NCBI GenBank assembly: GCA_963920705.1
Contig: OY987239.1
Coordinates: 10,073,504-10,137,503 of the forward strand
DNA: 64,000 nucleotides
Reading direction: 5' to 3'
Source: Odiellus spinosus
Taxonomy: Eukaryota > Arthropoda > Arachnida > Opiliones > Phalangiidae
Part shown: positions 11,911-22,787 of the stretch, piece by piece
Numbering within the stretch: the first letter of the stretch is position 1
Layout of the letters: each line of letters starts with the position of its first letter
Notes under the pieces: model-generated
Databases searched by the model: none
What the model saw: only the letters and a program-made list of their open reading frames with translations
What the model was told of the DNA's origin: nothing
Translations under genes and position numbers: made by a program

Positions 11911-12239
11911 CAGAAGCCGATGAAACCCTCCTTTGAAGTCAATGTTCCATATAGCGCTCCTCTCTGTATGGGTAAAATTCACAATTTTACGAGTTAGAAG
12001 GGGTCCTACTTCATACCCCCCTGTCTACGGAAAATTGGAAATTCTCTCTCTCCACAAACGACGACGTTTTTTGGACGAACTCCGAGGCTGCTAGAGATAT
12101 TCGCTCGACGAACTCCCGCTCCGAAAACATCTACCGTTAGGAGGCGTACGAATCGCGCCTTTTGAGAATAACCCATACAGAGAAGGGTAGACAAGACCCG
12201 GGAGTATTAGACTTCAAAGGAGGGTTTCATCGGTTTCTG
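11911..12239 (-). mobile_element. Family A MITE copy A6, TSD CTAGAGC
   Basis: CTAGAGC is duplicated at 11904-11910 and 12240-12246. About 9 bp are missing just inside the left TIR (GAAGTCAATGTTCC). The right TIR has one change (CGGTTTCTG). Subfamily 2 interior. Confidence 0.92.
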
Positions 12240-12464
12240 CTAGAGCTTATAAGAGAAATGAAAGGAAAAAAAACTTTAAATTTACCAGAACACCATTATT
12301 TCTCACATCACCCTCGCGCTTGAAGTTTCGAAGCAAATCTTGCCTAACATTAATCTTAAACATTCATGCACACAACCTCTATCAACTCTGTCCACCCTGA
12401 AACGTTTAATATGGAGAACCCGAAGCTAGGGATATATGGTCTAAGGTAGTGTGGCTAGTTGTTT
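12240..12464. other. Unassigned spacer
   Basis: No gene or array is recognised between A6 and the empty F copy. Confidence 0.4.
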
Positions 12465-12608
12465 TTTTAACAAGATTCCGTAACCTCTCGCGTTATAATT
12501 ATCAAAATTACGTCATGAACTAAAGAAGATTTCAATTCATATTTAAGTGAAAACCACGAACTGATAGCATTTGTTGTTCGCCTTGATAATAGGTACAGCA
12601 AATGACCC
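12465..12608. repeat. Repeat F copy 2, empty site for E
   Basis: Uninterrupted version of the locus that E1 entered at 7825. At 12550-12575 the text runs straight through AAAACCACGAACTGATAGC, with a single copy of the 7-bp target (CACGAAC versus CGCGAAC). Confidence 0.8.
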
Positions 12609-12620
12609 TTTTTGGTGTTA

Positions 12621-13157
12621 GAGCTCGGAATCCGATCGATCCATTATCTTCTGTTATTCGTATATTTTCAGATATTTTATTTTCGGATAAATTGATTGTA
12701 ACTAAAACAATGAAATTTATATATTCGTATAATTGTTAAATGGTTTACCCGAAGATAAGCCTTCGCCGCTTTATCTACCTACAAATTCCTCGTTTTCAAA
12801 CGTATAACGATGGATAAGAAAATTCACGTTTCCAGCCAGAATTAGTCTAAAATATAAGAAAAAATTTCAAAATTGACTTTTAATTCGAAGAATATAAATA
12901 AAACGACGAAACTAAGATTTTAAATCATCTTTTTATTCGTTATTTTTCACGAAAATAAATTTTGAATGTTTTTTTATCCGAACGTATAACGCGGATAATA
13001 TTCTAAGATAAGGCCATTTTTGGATAAAAACGGATATGGATTATCTTCGAATAAGTTAACTCCATTAAAAATAGTCTATTTTTAATCAAACAGATAATAT
13101 ACATCAGAATTTAGTAGATTTTATCCAATTAATAAAAATTATACGAATTCCGAGTTC
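12621..13157 (-). mobile_element. Family B MITE copy B6, full length, TA-flanked
   Basis: Near full length at 537 bp. The left end GAGCTCGGAAT is preceded by TA (12619-12620), and the right end CCGAGTTC is followed by TA (13158-13159). Confidence 0.92.
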
Positions 13158-13700
13158 TATTAATAGTTAATAGTTAACTTAATTATAATTAATTGCAAAC
13201 TCAGATCCTAATATTTTTCTTAAGTCTGCATATATTAGGCATAAACCTAAATCCTGGTTTATTTTTGGGAAATTTAATTTAACCTTCTTAGACTTTTATG
13301 CATCCAAAGTTGCTTCCCAACTCCGTGTATGTGGCGTTCCGTCTTGAAAATTTCAACCATCAATCATTTACCAGAATCCGGAAAAGCACGGGGAGAAAAG
13401 TTTAGGTGGCAAAAATGAAAGTTCGGTCTCCCCTCTACTTTGCAAACTTTGCAGTGTATCTAAAATACCTAGGGTAATAAAGAATAGCCTCCAATTCGAT
13501 CACTCCTACCTACAGACTGTAGGTACCTACTGCACTGGGAATTTGCACAGAGTAGTTAGTAGAAAAGATATGCGCTTAAAGGCAGGTATTATTATTGACA
13601 TGATTTATTAAGTTAGTATGTTCTTAGACGTTGCAATCTCAGATTGAATGGTTAACTATTCCTCAGGTGTATTCGGTTCAGAAGGTCCCTTGTTTTTGTA
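13158..13700. other. Unassigned stretch before the 24-bp array element
   Basis: No gene is recognised. It ends with TA at 13699-13700, the probable target dinucleotide of the element carrying the array. Confidence 0.4.
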
Positions 13701-16700
13701 CAGGGTGTATTGATAAATTTGGAGCGTATCTAATAAACAACGTTTAGGCGGCGAGTTTCTGAGATATCTGGGAGGCGAGTTTCTGAGATATCTGGGAGGC
13801 GAGTTTCTGAGATATCTGGTAGGCGAGTTTCTGAAATATCTGGGAGGCGAGTTTCTGAAATATCTGGGAGGCGAGTTTCTGAAATATCTGGGAGGCGAGT
13901 TTCTGAAATATCTGGGAGGCGAGTCTCTGAAATGTCCGGGAGGCGAGTTTCTGAAATATCTGGGAGGCGAGTTTCTGAAATATCTGGGAGGCGAGTTTCT
14001 GAAATATCTGGGAGGCGAGTTTCTGAAATATCTGGGAGGCGAGTTTCTGAAATATCTGGGAGGCGAGTCTCTGAAATGTCCGGGAGGCGAGTTTCTGAAA
14101 TATCTGGGAGGCGAGTTTCTGAAATATCTGGGAGGCGAGTTTCTGAAATATCTGGGAGGCGAGTCTCTGAAATATCTGGGAGGCGAGATTCTGAAATATC
14201 TGGGAGGCGAGTTTCTGAAATATCTGGGAGGCGAGTTTCTGAAATATCTGGGAGGCGAGTTTCTGAAATATCTGGTAGGCGAGTTTCTGAAATATCTGGT
14301 AGGCGAGTTTCTGAAATATCTGGTAGGCGAGTTTCTGAAATATCTGGTAGGCGAGTTTCTGAAATATCTGGGAGGCGAGTTTCTGAAATATCTGGGAGGC
14401 GAGTTTCTGAAATATCTGGGAGGCGAGTTTCTGAAATATCTGGGAGGCGAGTTTCTGAAATATCTGGGAGGCGAGTTTCTGAAATATCTGGGAGGCGAGT
14501 TTCTGAAATATCTGGGAGGCGAGTTTCTGAAATATCTGGGAGGCGAGTTTCTGAAATATCTGGGAGGCGAGTTTCTGAAATATCTGGGAGGCGAGTTTCT
14601 GAAATATCTGGGAGGCGAGTCTCTGAAATGTCCGGGAGGCGAGTTTCTGAAATATCTGGGAGGCGAGTTTCTGAAATATCTGGGAGGCGAGTTTCTGAAA
14701 TATCTGGGAGGCGAGTTTCTGAAATATCTGGGAGGCGAGTCTCTGAAATATCTGGGAGGCGAGATTCTGAAATATCTGGGAGGCGAGTTTCTGAAATATC
14801 TGGGAGGCGAGTTTCTGAAATATCTGGGAGGCGAGTTTCTGAAATATCTGGTAGGCGAGTTTCTGAAATATCTGGGAGGCGAGTTTCTGAAATATCTGGG
14901 AGGCGAGTTTCTGAAATATCTGGGAGGCGAGTTTCTGAAATATCTGGGAGGCGAGTTTCTGAAATATCTGGGAGGCGAGTTTCTGAAATATCTGGGAGGC
15001 GAGTTTCTGAAATATCTGGGAGGCGAGTTTCTGAAATATCTGGGAGGCGAGTTTCTGAAATATCCGGGAGGCGAGTCTCTGAAATGTCCGGGAGGCGAGT
15101 TTCTGAAATATCTGGGAGGCGAGTTTCTGAAATATCTGGGAGGCGAGTTTCTGAAATATCTGGGAGGCGAGTTTCTGAAATATCTGGGAGGCGAGTTTCT
15201 GAAATATCTGGGAGGCGAGTTTCTGAAATATCTGGGAGGCGAGTCTCTGAAATGTCCGGGAGGCGAGTTTCTGAAATATCCGGGAGGCGAGTTTCTGAAA
15301 TATCTGGGAGGCGAGTTTCTGAAATATCTGGGAGGCGAGTTTCTGAAATATCTGGGAGGCGAGTTTCTGAAATATCTGGGAGGCGAGTCTCTGAAATGTC
15401 CGGGAGGCGAGTTTCTGAAATATCCGGGAGGCGAGTTTCTGAAATATCTGGGAGGCGAGTTTCTGAAATATCTGGGAGGCGAGTTTCTGAAATATCTGGT
15501 AGGCGAGTTTCTGAAATATCTGGGAGGCGAGTTTCTGAAATATCTGGGAGGCGAGTTTCTGAAATATCTGGGAGGCGAGTTTCTGAAATATCTGGGAGGC
15601 GAGTTTCTGAAATATCTGGGAGGCGAGTTTCTGAAATATCTGGGAGGCGAGTTTCTGAAATATCTGGGAGGCGAGTTTCTGAAATATCTGGGAGGCGAGT
15701 TTCTGAAGTATCTGGGAGGCGAGTTTCTGAAGTATCTGGGAGGCGAGTTTCTGAAATATCTGGGAGGCGAGTTTCTGAAATATCTGGGAGGCGAGTTTCT
15801 GAAATATCTGGGAGGCGAGTTTCTGAAATATCTGGTAGGCGAGTTTCTGAAATATCTGGGAGGCGAGTCTCTGAAATATCTGGGAGGCGAGTCTCTGAAA
15901 TATCTGGGAGGCGAGTCTCTGAAATATCTGGGAGGCGAGTCTCTGAAATATCTGGGAGGCGAGTTTCTGAAATATCTGGGAGGCGAGTTTCTGAAATATC
16001 TGGGAGGCGAGTTTCTGAAATATCTGGGAGGCGAGTTTCTGAAATATCTGGGAGGCGAGTTTCTGAAATATCTGGGAGGCGAGTTTCTGAAATATCTGGG
16101 AGGCGAGTTTCTGAAATATCTGGGAGGCGAGTTTCTGAAGTATCTGGGAGGCGAGTTTCTGAAGTATCTGGGAGGCGAGTTTCTGAAGTATCTGGGAGGC
16201 GAGTTTCTGAAGTATCTGGGAGGCGAGTTTCTGAAGTATCTGGGAGGCGAGTTTCTGAAATATCTGGGAGGCGAGTTTCTGAAATATCTGGGAGGCGAGT
16301 TTCTGAAATATCTGGGAGGCGAGTTTCTGAAATATCTGGTAGGCGAGTTTCTGAAATATCTGGGAGGCGAGTCTCTGAAATATCTGGGAGGCGAGTCTCT
16401 GAAATATCTGGGAGGCGAGTTTCTGAAATATCTGGGAGGCGAGTTTCTGAAATATCTGGGAGGCGAGTTTCTGAAATATCTGGGAGGCGAGTTTCTGAAA
16501 TATCTGGGAGGCGAGTTTCTGAAATATCTGGGAGGCGAGTTTCTGAAATATCTGGGAGGCGAGTTTCTGAAATATCTGGGAGGCGAGTTTCTGAAATATC
16601 TGGGAGGCGAGTTTCTGAAATATCTGGGAGGCGAGTCTCTGAAATGTCCGGGAGGCGAGTTTCTGAAATATCTGGGAGGCGAGTTTCTGAAATATCTGGG

Positions 16701-16766
16701 AGGCAAGAAATATCTGGTTTTAAGAATTAGTACGAATATTGTTGTAGGAATGTTAATCACACCCTG
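13701..16766. mobile_element. TA-flanked inverted-end element filled by the 24-bp array
   Basis: The array is bracketed by CAGGGTGT at 13701 and ACACCCTG ending at 16766. TA lies outside on both sides, and the inverted identity extends to 12 bp as TGTACAGGGTGT. Inverted ends plus TA suggest a Tc1/mariner-like MITE whose interior expanded into a minisatellite. The inner 20 bp of the ends match only weakly, so this is an inference. Confidence 0.55.
13746..16715. repeat. 24-bp minisatellite, about 124 units
   Basis: Head-to-tail units of GGCGAGTTTCTGAAATATCT plus GGGA. The period is a multiple of three and the unit lacks stops in one frame on each strand. This gives open frames of 1034 codons on minus (repeating RYFRNSPP) and 932 on plus (repeating SGRRVSEI). 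Variant units occur in groups: CTCTGAAATGTCCG at 13924, 14068, 14620, 15076, 15244, 15388 and 16636; GAAGTATCT runs near 15705 and 16137; GGTAGGCG runs near 14275. The grouping shows segmental duplication of multi-unit blocks. I do not regard either frame as a gene: amino-acid variation follows DNA unit variants, and no plausible N-terminal exon is seen. Confidence 0.95.
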
Positions 16767-16955
16767 TACAGGTCCGGTAACGGTTTACCGTTAGGTATAG
16801 CAGATAGGTTTGAGTAGGGATGCCATAGGTTAGCTTGGGTGTGAGGTTTAAACTGAATAACACCATAACACAAAGTGTAAAGCCTCCTCCTCTGCCGGTC
16901 GACGTTTCCCCATCGAAGACTTATCGATTACAACGGGCTTTTTTATAAAGTGAGA
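16767..16955. other. Unassigned spacer
   Basis: Short stretch between the 24-bp array element and B7. No feature is recognised. Confidence 0.35.
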
Positions 16956-17822
16956 ATGAAACGCGATAAGAAAATTCGCGTTTCCAGAATTAGTCTAAAA
17001 TATAAGAAAAATATTTCAAATTGACTTTTAATTCGAAGAATATAAATAAAACGACGAAACTAAGATTTTAAATCATCTTTTTATTCGTTATTTTGCACGA
17101 AAATAAATTTTGAATGTTTTTTATCCGAACGTATAACGCGGATAATATTCTAAGATAAGGTGCCATTTTTGGATAAAAACGGATGGCTTAGGTTCATTTG
17201 CCCGACTTCCAATTGATCGACAAGGAGTCCGTTTGATCGACTCCCATTTGATCGACTCCCATTTGATCGACAAGCCATTTCAATTGATCGACAGCCCAGT
17301 TTTTTAGCGAGTAACGAGTATAGGTCAGGTTAGGTTAGGTTAGGTTGGTTAATCTATTTATAATCGTTATTACGAAGTTGACCAATTGGGAAACGATCAA
17401 ATGCACCCTTTGTTGTCGGTAATTTGGGATTAGGCATCAATCATTTGATCCCTTTGTCGATCGTTTGGGAGTCGATCAAGTGGACCCTTTGTCGATCATT
17501 TGGGAGTCGATCAAGTGGACCTTTTGTCGATCATTTGGGAGTCGATCAATTGTGAGTCGATCATTTGGGTGTCGATCAAGTGGACCTCTTGTCGATCATT
17601 TGGGAGTCGATCAAGTGGACCCAAATCAAACGGATATGGATTAGGTTTTTATTACTTTATCTTCGAATAAGTTAACTCGAATGAAGTCTATTTTTAATCA
17701 AACAGATAATATACATCAGAATTTAGATTTTATCCAATTAATAAAAATTACACGAATTTCATTTATTAGTTCTGAAAATATACGAATAACAAAAGATAAT
17801 GGATATCCGATTCCGAGCTCTA
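16956..17822 (-). mobile_element. Family B MITE copy B7, split by C1, hybrid right end
   Basis: The left part (16956-17184) starts inside the element. The right part (17628-17822) continues after the C1 insertion. After the normal reverse-copy end (ACACGAATTTC) comes a ~50 bp piece of the opposite B terminus (GAAAATATACGAATAAC to CCGAGCTC), followed by TA. The right end therefore carries the wrong terminus, inverted. Confidence 0.85.
17185..17627. mobile_element. Fold-back element C1 with TTAGG-type core, TSD AAACGGAT
   Basis: 443 bp inserted into B7. AAACGGAT lies on both sides (17177-17184 and 17628-17635). The two arms are inverted arrays of a ~15-bp motif (TCGATCATTTGGGAG and CTCCCATTTGATCGA). 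The ends GGCTTAGGTTCATTTG and the complement of CAAGTGGACCCAAATC form an imperfect TIR. Between the arms is a short GGTTA run (17327-17349). There is no coding capacity. Confidence 0.88.
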
Positions 17823-18184
17823 TTTACATGACACTATCCCTTTAGATTCAATTTTTGTTTAGGTTTCAGTGTCCCTTTGAAGATACGTTTTGTATATGTT
17901 GATAATGTTTAGGGTCGATGGGAGCTCGAATTTTCGCGTTGTGCCTATCTGTGTGTTTTTCAAGCTACTAAGGTAATTACTCTTAGTTAGTGACGCTTCA
18001 ATGCCTGAACTTGCCAATACCAAATGGATCCTGTAAGAACCTGGATTTCTTCCCCTGACACTTAGGTGTTCACCATGAGAAAAAAAACACTCAAGAAATT
18101 TCATTTTTACCCTCATAACCCCCTAGGGGGGTGTGGGTCTTACTTTCTCTGTGGCGCTGCCGTTGGAAAAGACGAAAAACAAGT
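17823..18184. other. Unassigned spacer
   Basis: Contains an 85-codon reverse open frame (17859-18116) without a recognisable domain, and a CCCCCTAGGGGGG palindrome near 18120. No gene is called. Confidence 0.4.
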
Positions 18185-18524
18185 AGACGTTTGAAATTAG
18201 GCTTAATCGACGTTTGAAATTAGGCTTAATCGACGTGTGAAATTAGGCTTAATCGACGTTTGAAATTAGGCTTAATCGACGTTTGAAATTAGGCTTAATC
18301 GACGTTTGAAACTAGGCTTAATCGACGTTTGAAATTAGGCTTAATGGAGGTTTGAAATTAGGCTTAATCGACGTTTGAAATTAGGCTTAATCGACGTTTG
18401 AAATTAGGCTTATTCGACGTTTGAAATTAGGCTTAATCGAGGTTTGAAATTAGGCTTAATCGACGTTTGGAATTAGGCTTAATCGACGTTTGAAATTAGG
18501 CTTAATCGACGTTCGAAATTAGGT
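18185..18524. repeat. 23-bp minisatellite, locus 1, about 15 units
   Basis: Units read CGACGTTTGAAATTAGGCTT plus AAT. The same unit forms a longer array at 48246-49182. Rare variants (GAGGTTTG, GACGTGTG) occur at both loci. Confidence 0.95.
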
Positions 18525-19080
18525 TGCATCGAATGGAACGTTTGTCAGCTGACAGATTGACCGCGAATCTCTAGAGACCCAACCCGTTTAGGTTATTACA
18601 TAAATAGAATTAACCGTGTGACATATAGAAATCTTTAAAAAAAAGCAAATGACTTCAGATACTAGAAATAAATATCTCTAAGCAAAAACCTGTCACGTTA
18701 CTTATCACTTTGATCACATTAACTTGACACTACACTCAAAACGCAGTCACCCCTTTTATCTCCTTTCTTGTCAGTATTAACTTATTTTGAAACTAACGAC
18801 CCCGAGCGGTAACTTCCGTAACTTTAAGCATTTTTTAATCAGAGTTTGTACCACGTTCGAAGCCTAATTATGAACAAACTCGCTTCCTATTTAAATAACA
18901 TTAATCCCAGTATATTCTCCTGGTTTAAACTCGTTTTTAAAATATGATAGCGAGGTAGCCGAAGTTCTTACGAGCGTAGGTCGAACTTTATACCTGTTTT
19001 TAGTGGTTTTTTTTCTCATTTAATTTAAACTCACTTAGACCAAAAACGAAGTAACATGATTTTACAGCAAATAATAACTA
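18525..19080. other. Unassigned AT-rich stretch
   Basis: No gene, array or known element is recognised. TA at 19079-19080 is the target dinucleotide of B8. Confidence 0.4.
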
Positions 19081-19724
19081 GAGCTCGGAATTCGTATAAT
19101 TTTTATAAATTGAATAAAATCTATTAAATTCTGATGTATATTATCTATTTGATTAAAAATTAGACTATTTTTCATTCGAGTTAACTTATTCCAAGATAAA
19201 GTAACAAAACGTAATCCATATCCGTTTTTATCCAAAAATGGCCTTATCTTAGAATATTATCCGCGTTATACGTTCGGATAAAAAAATATTCAAAATTTAT
19301 TTTCATGAAAAATAACGAATAAAAAGATGATTTAAAATCTTAGTTTCGTCGTTTTATTTATATTCTTCGAATTAAAAGTTAATTTTGAATTTTTTTTCTT
19401 ATATTTTAGACTAATTCTGGCTGGAAACATGAATTTTCTTATCCATCGTTATACGTTTGAAAACGAGTAATTTGTAGATAGATAAAGCGGCGAAGGCTTA
19501 TCTTCGGGTAAACCTTTTAACAATTATACGAATATACAAATTTCATTGTTTTAGTTACAATTTATCCGAAAATAAATATAATTATTCACGTTACCTTTGA
19601 GCTTGGAATATTTACCGTGATCATTTAAAATTATTTATAAACTAAATTTTATTGTTTTAGTTACAATTTATCCGAAAATAAAATATCTGAAAATATACGA
19701 ATAACAGAAGATAATGGATATCCG
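19081..19724 (+). mobile_element. Family B MITE copy B8 with an extra internal block
   Basis: The left end GAGCTCGGAATTCG is preceded by TA. After ATCCGAAAATAAA (about 19575) an ~85 bp block is inserted (TATAATTATTCACGTTACC through GAGCTTGGAATATTTACC to TTATTTATAAACTA). After this the text GTTTTAGTTACAATTTATCC is repeated and the element resumes. It ends at GGATATCCG without the terminal GAGCTC. The same block occurs in B12. Confidence 0.88.
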
Positions 19725-19920
19725 TTTAAAATTTTATCCTGTTACTACGTTTTTTCACACAGTCAACCTTGAATAGGTTGAATTTAACGTTGTACCATAA
19801 ATTCTTACTTAAAACCATAAGTAACATAATTTCTTATAAGTATGCCAACCTCTCTCGCAAAAAAGGTTTTTATAGAAAAATAAAGAATGTATGTTTTGTT
19901 TTAATTATTTAATCATAAAA
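19725..19920. other. Unassigned spacer
   Basis: AT-rich; nothing recognised. Confidence 0.35.
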
Positions 19921-20244
19921 CCCACCTTTAGAAGTCTATTACTCCCGGGTCTTGTCTACCCCTCTCTGTATGGGATAGTTTCAAAAAGCGCGATTCGTAC
20001 GCCTCCTAACGGTAGATATTTTCGGAGCGGGAGTTCGTCCAGCGAATATCTCTAGCAGCCTCGGAGTTCGTCAAAAAAACGTCGTCGTTTGTGGAGAGAG
20101 AGAATTTCCAATTTTCCGTAGACAGGGGGGTATGAAGTAGGACCCCTCCGATCTCGGAAAATTGTGAATTTTACCCATACAGAGAGGAGCGCTATATCGA
20201 ACATTGGAGTAGTAGACTTCAAAGGAGGGTTTCATCGGCTTCTG
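19921..20244 (+). mobile_element. Family A MITE copy A7, left TIR decayed
   Basis: The interior and right TIR are complete. The left TIR survives only as CCCACCTTTAGAAGTCTATT after a diverged AATCATAAAA, so the terminal CAGAAGCC is gone and no duplication can be read. Confidence 0.88.
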
Positions 20245-20772
20245 GTTGCGTGTATGTTTAACTTTATTGGCATACTTATGAGAAATTAAGTTAACTTATG
20301 TTATAATTAAGATATTCCTTTAGTGGGGGAGGGAAGGAAACTTCAAAGTGAGAGTTTAGGTTTAGTTTTTGGCCGCAAACCTTTTTAGACGCCTCATTTC
20401 TTTTCCGAGTGTTCTATTCGTCAGGTTCAAGTTTATTTCGCCGATTCAATTTTATTTTATTTTATTTTTTTTTGGATTCTTTCGAGAGGTAACGGGAAAG
20501 CATTCACTAACTTATTGTCGATCATCTCTCGTAGTTTAAAAGAACCGGAAAAGTTCACTTGGATTTTGTTTAACGTTTTTAAATGTGCGGTATTGAAATT
20601 TATCGTTTAATAATTTGATAAATAATTTCAACTTTGTGTTTTGACAATATGTTGTGCGCTGTACAAGCTGTCTATAAAAATCAAGTGAAATTAGCTACTA
20701 CTCTTCATGAAAAACAGAAGAAACAATGCGAGGTAATTAAATTACATTAAAACATAATTAAATTAACGATAG
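20245..20772. other. Unassigned stretch with T-rich tract
   Basis: No gene is seen. A T-rich tract TTTTATTTTATTTTATTTTT lies near 20450. Confidence 0.4.
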
Positions 20773-21372
20773 GGTTTGTTCACATTTCGCCCAAAATTAT
20801 CTATTCCCATTTCGCCCAATCCTACTTCACCCAAACGTATTATGATTTGGCCCAAAATTATCGATTCCCAATTCGCCCAAACCAAAATTTCCTTGTCCCA
20901 ATTCGCCCAATCCCACTTCGCCCAATCGTTTTATCAGTTAGTAAAGAATTATCTATTCCCATTTCGCTCAACCTAAAATTCCTTTTCCCGTTTCGCCTAA
21001 AATTGTTAGGTTGGGTTATGTTAGGTTAGGTTAGGTAGAAATAATTAAACAGGACGAAGGAACCGATCAAGAGGATTTTGTTCGCATATGCCTTGGGTGT
21101 GGATTGGGCGAAATAAGAATTTGGCGAAATGGGAATTAGGGGAAATGGGATTGGACGAAATAGGATTGGGCCTAATAAATTGGGCTGATTGGGAATTGGG
21201 CCTAATAAATTGGGCTGATTGGGAATTGGGCCAGTAGGGATTGGGCCAGTTGGGATTGGGCCAGTTGGGATTGGACCAGTTGGGATTGGGCTAATTGAGT
21301 TTGGGCCAATTGAGATTGGGCGAAATGGGAATTGGGCCAAATGTTTTGGGCGAATCGGGGTAGAACCAAAGA
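20773..21372. mobile_element. Fold-back element L with TTAGG-type core
   Basis: The left arm is a degenerate array of TTCGCCCAA and CCCATTTCGCCCAAT. The right arm is its inverse (ATTGGGCGAAATGGG, with a regular 15-bp GGGCCAGTTGGGATT run at 21230-21290). In the middle is TTAGGTTAGGTTAGG (about 21018-21033). The outer ends are only roughly inverted (GGTTTGTTCACATTTCGCCC and the complement of the region ending at AGAACCAAAG). Boundaries are approximate and no duplication was identified. Open frames of 143 and 103 codons follow the short repeats and are not genes. Confidence 0.7.
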
Positions 21373-21384
21373 TAGGCTTAAAAA

Positions 21385-21846
21385 TTTTCATTCGAGTTAA
21401 CTTATTCGAAGATAAAGTAAAAAAACGTAATCCATATCCGTTTTTATTATCCAACAAAAATGGACCTTATCTTAGAATATTATCCGCGTTATACGTTCGG
21501 ATAAAAAACATTCAAAATTTATTTTCGTGAAAAATAACGAATAAAAAGATGATTTAAAATCTTAGTTTCGTCGTTTTATTTATATTCTTCGAATTAAAAG
21601 TCAATTTTGAAATTTTTTTCTTATATTTTAGACTAATTCTGGCTGGAAACGTGAATTTTCTTATCCATCGTTATACGTTTGAAAACGAGTAATTTGTAGG
21701 TAGATAAAGCGGCGAAGGCTTATCTTCGGGTAAACCTTTTAACAATTATAAGAATATAGAAATTTCATTTTTTTAGTTACAATTTATCCGAAAATATCTG
21801 AAAATATACGAATAACAGAAAATAATGGATATCCGATTCCGAGCTC
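21385..21846 (+). mobile_element. Family B MITE copy B9, 5' truncated
   Basis: Starts at TTCATTCGAGTTAAC almost directly after L and runs to an intact CCGAGCTC. The following dinucleotide is TG rather than TA. Confidence 0.87.
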
Positions 21847-22227
21847 TGAAGAGAACCCAATTTAAATAACGTGTTACTGTCTCTTGAATTAAATCTAGAA
21901 ATATTTACGCTTAAACCCATAAATATTTTAATATCACGATCAAAATGCATGGTCATAAATCTTTGTATTATCCCTATCATCTAATTCAAACGCCCTTATT
22001 TACTGTAAACACTAAATCACGAATAAACCCTTCCAGTATTTTGTATAAAGAATAATACAACAACTGAGAATAACTATAAATCTTAGATAACAATACTAAA
22101 ATAAGAAAAAAACAAATTGCTAACGGTTGGCAGTTAGGCCTATATTTATTTTAAAATTATTCGCTGACTTTGAGATGATTTTTGTGAAAGGTTTAATGGA
22201 GTCTAAACCTAGAACAATTTCGCTCTA
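21847..22227. other. Unassigned spacer
   Basis: No gene or element is recognised. It ends in TA, the B10 target. Confidence 0.4.
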
Positions 22228-22787
22228 GCTCGGAATTGGATCGATCCATTATCTTCCGTTATTCGTATATTTTCAGATATTTTATTTTCGGATAAATTGT
22301 AATTAAAACAATGAATTTTCTATATCCGTATAATTGTTAAAAGGTTTACCCGAAGATAAGCCTTCGCCGCTTTATCTACCTACAAATTACTCCTTTTCAA
22401 ACGTATAACGATGGATAAGAAAATTCACGTTTCCAGCCAGAATTAGTCTAAAATATAAGAAAAAATTTCAAAATTGACTTTTAATTCGAAGAATATAAAT
22501 AAAACGACGAAACTAAGATTTTAAATCATCTTTTTATTCGTTATTTTTCACGAAAATAAATTTTGAATGTTTTTTTATCCGAATGTATAACGCATCGGAA
22601 AATATTCTAAGATAAGTTGCCATTTTTGTTGGATAATAAAAACGGATATGGATTAGGTTTTTTTTACTTTATCTTGGAATAAGTTAACTCGAATGAAAAA
22701 TAGTCTAATTTTTAATCAAACAGATAATATACATCAGAATTTAGTAGATTTTATCCAATTAATAAAAATTATACGAATTCCGAGCTC
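22228..22787 (-). mobile_element. Family B MITE copy B10, full length reference copy
   Basis: 560 bp, the most complete B copy. The left end reads GCTCGGAATTGG after TA (22226-22227; the usual GA is lost). The right end CCGAGCTC is followed by TA (22788-22789). Ends of the form GAGCTCGGAAT and TA targets are typical of Tc1/mariner-type MITEs. Confidence 0.92.

Noticed and set aside
13656-16760. Large repetitive protein genes on either strand of the 24-bp array
   Set aside because: Openness follows from a stop-free unit with a period divisible by three. Both strands are equally open and no splice or start context distinguishes one.
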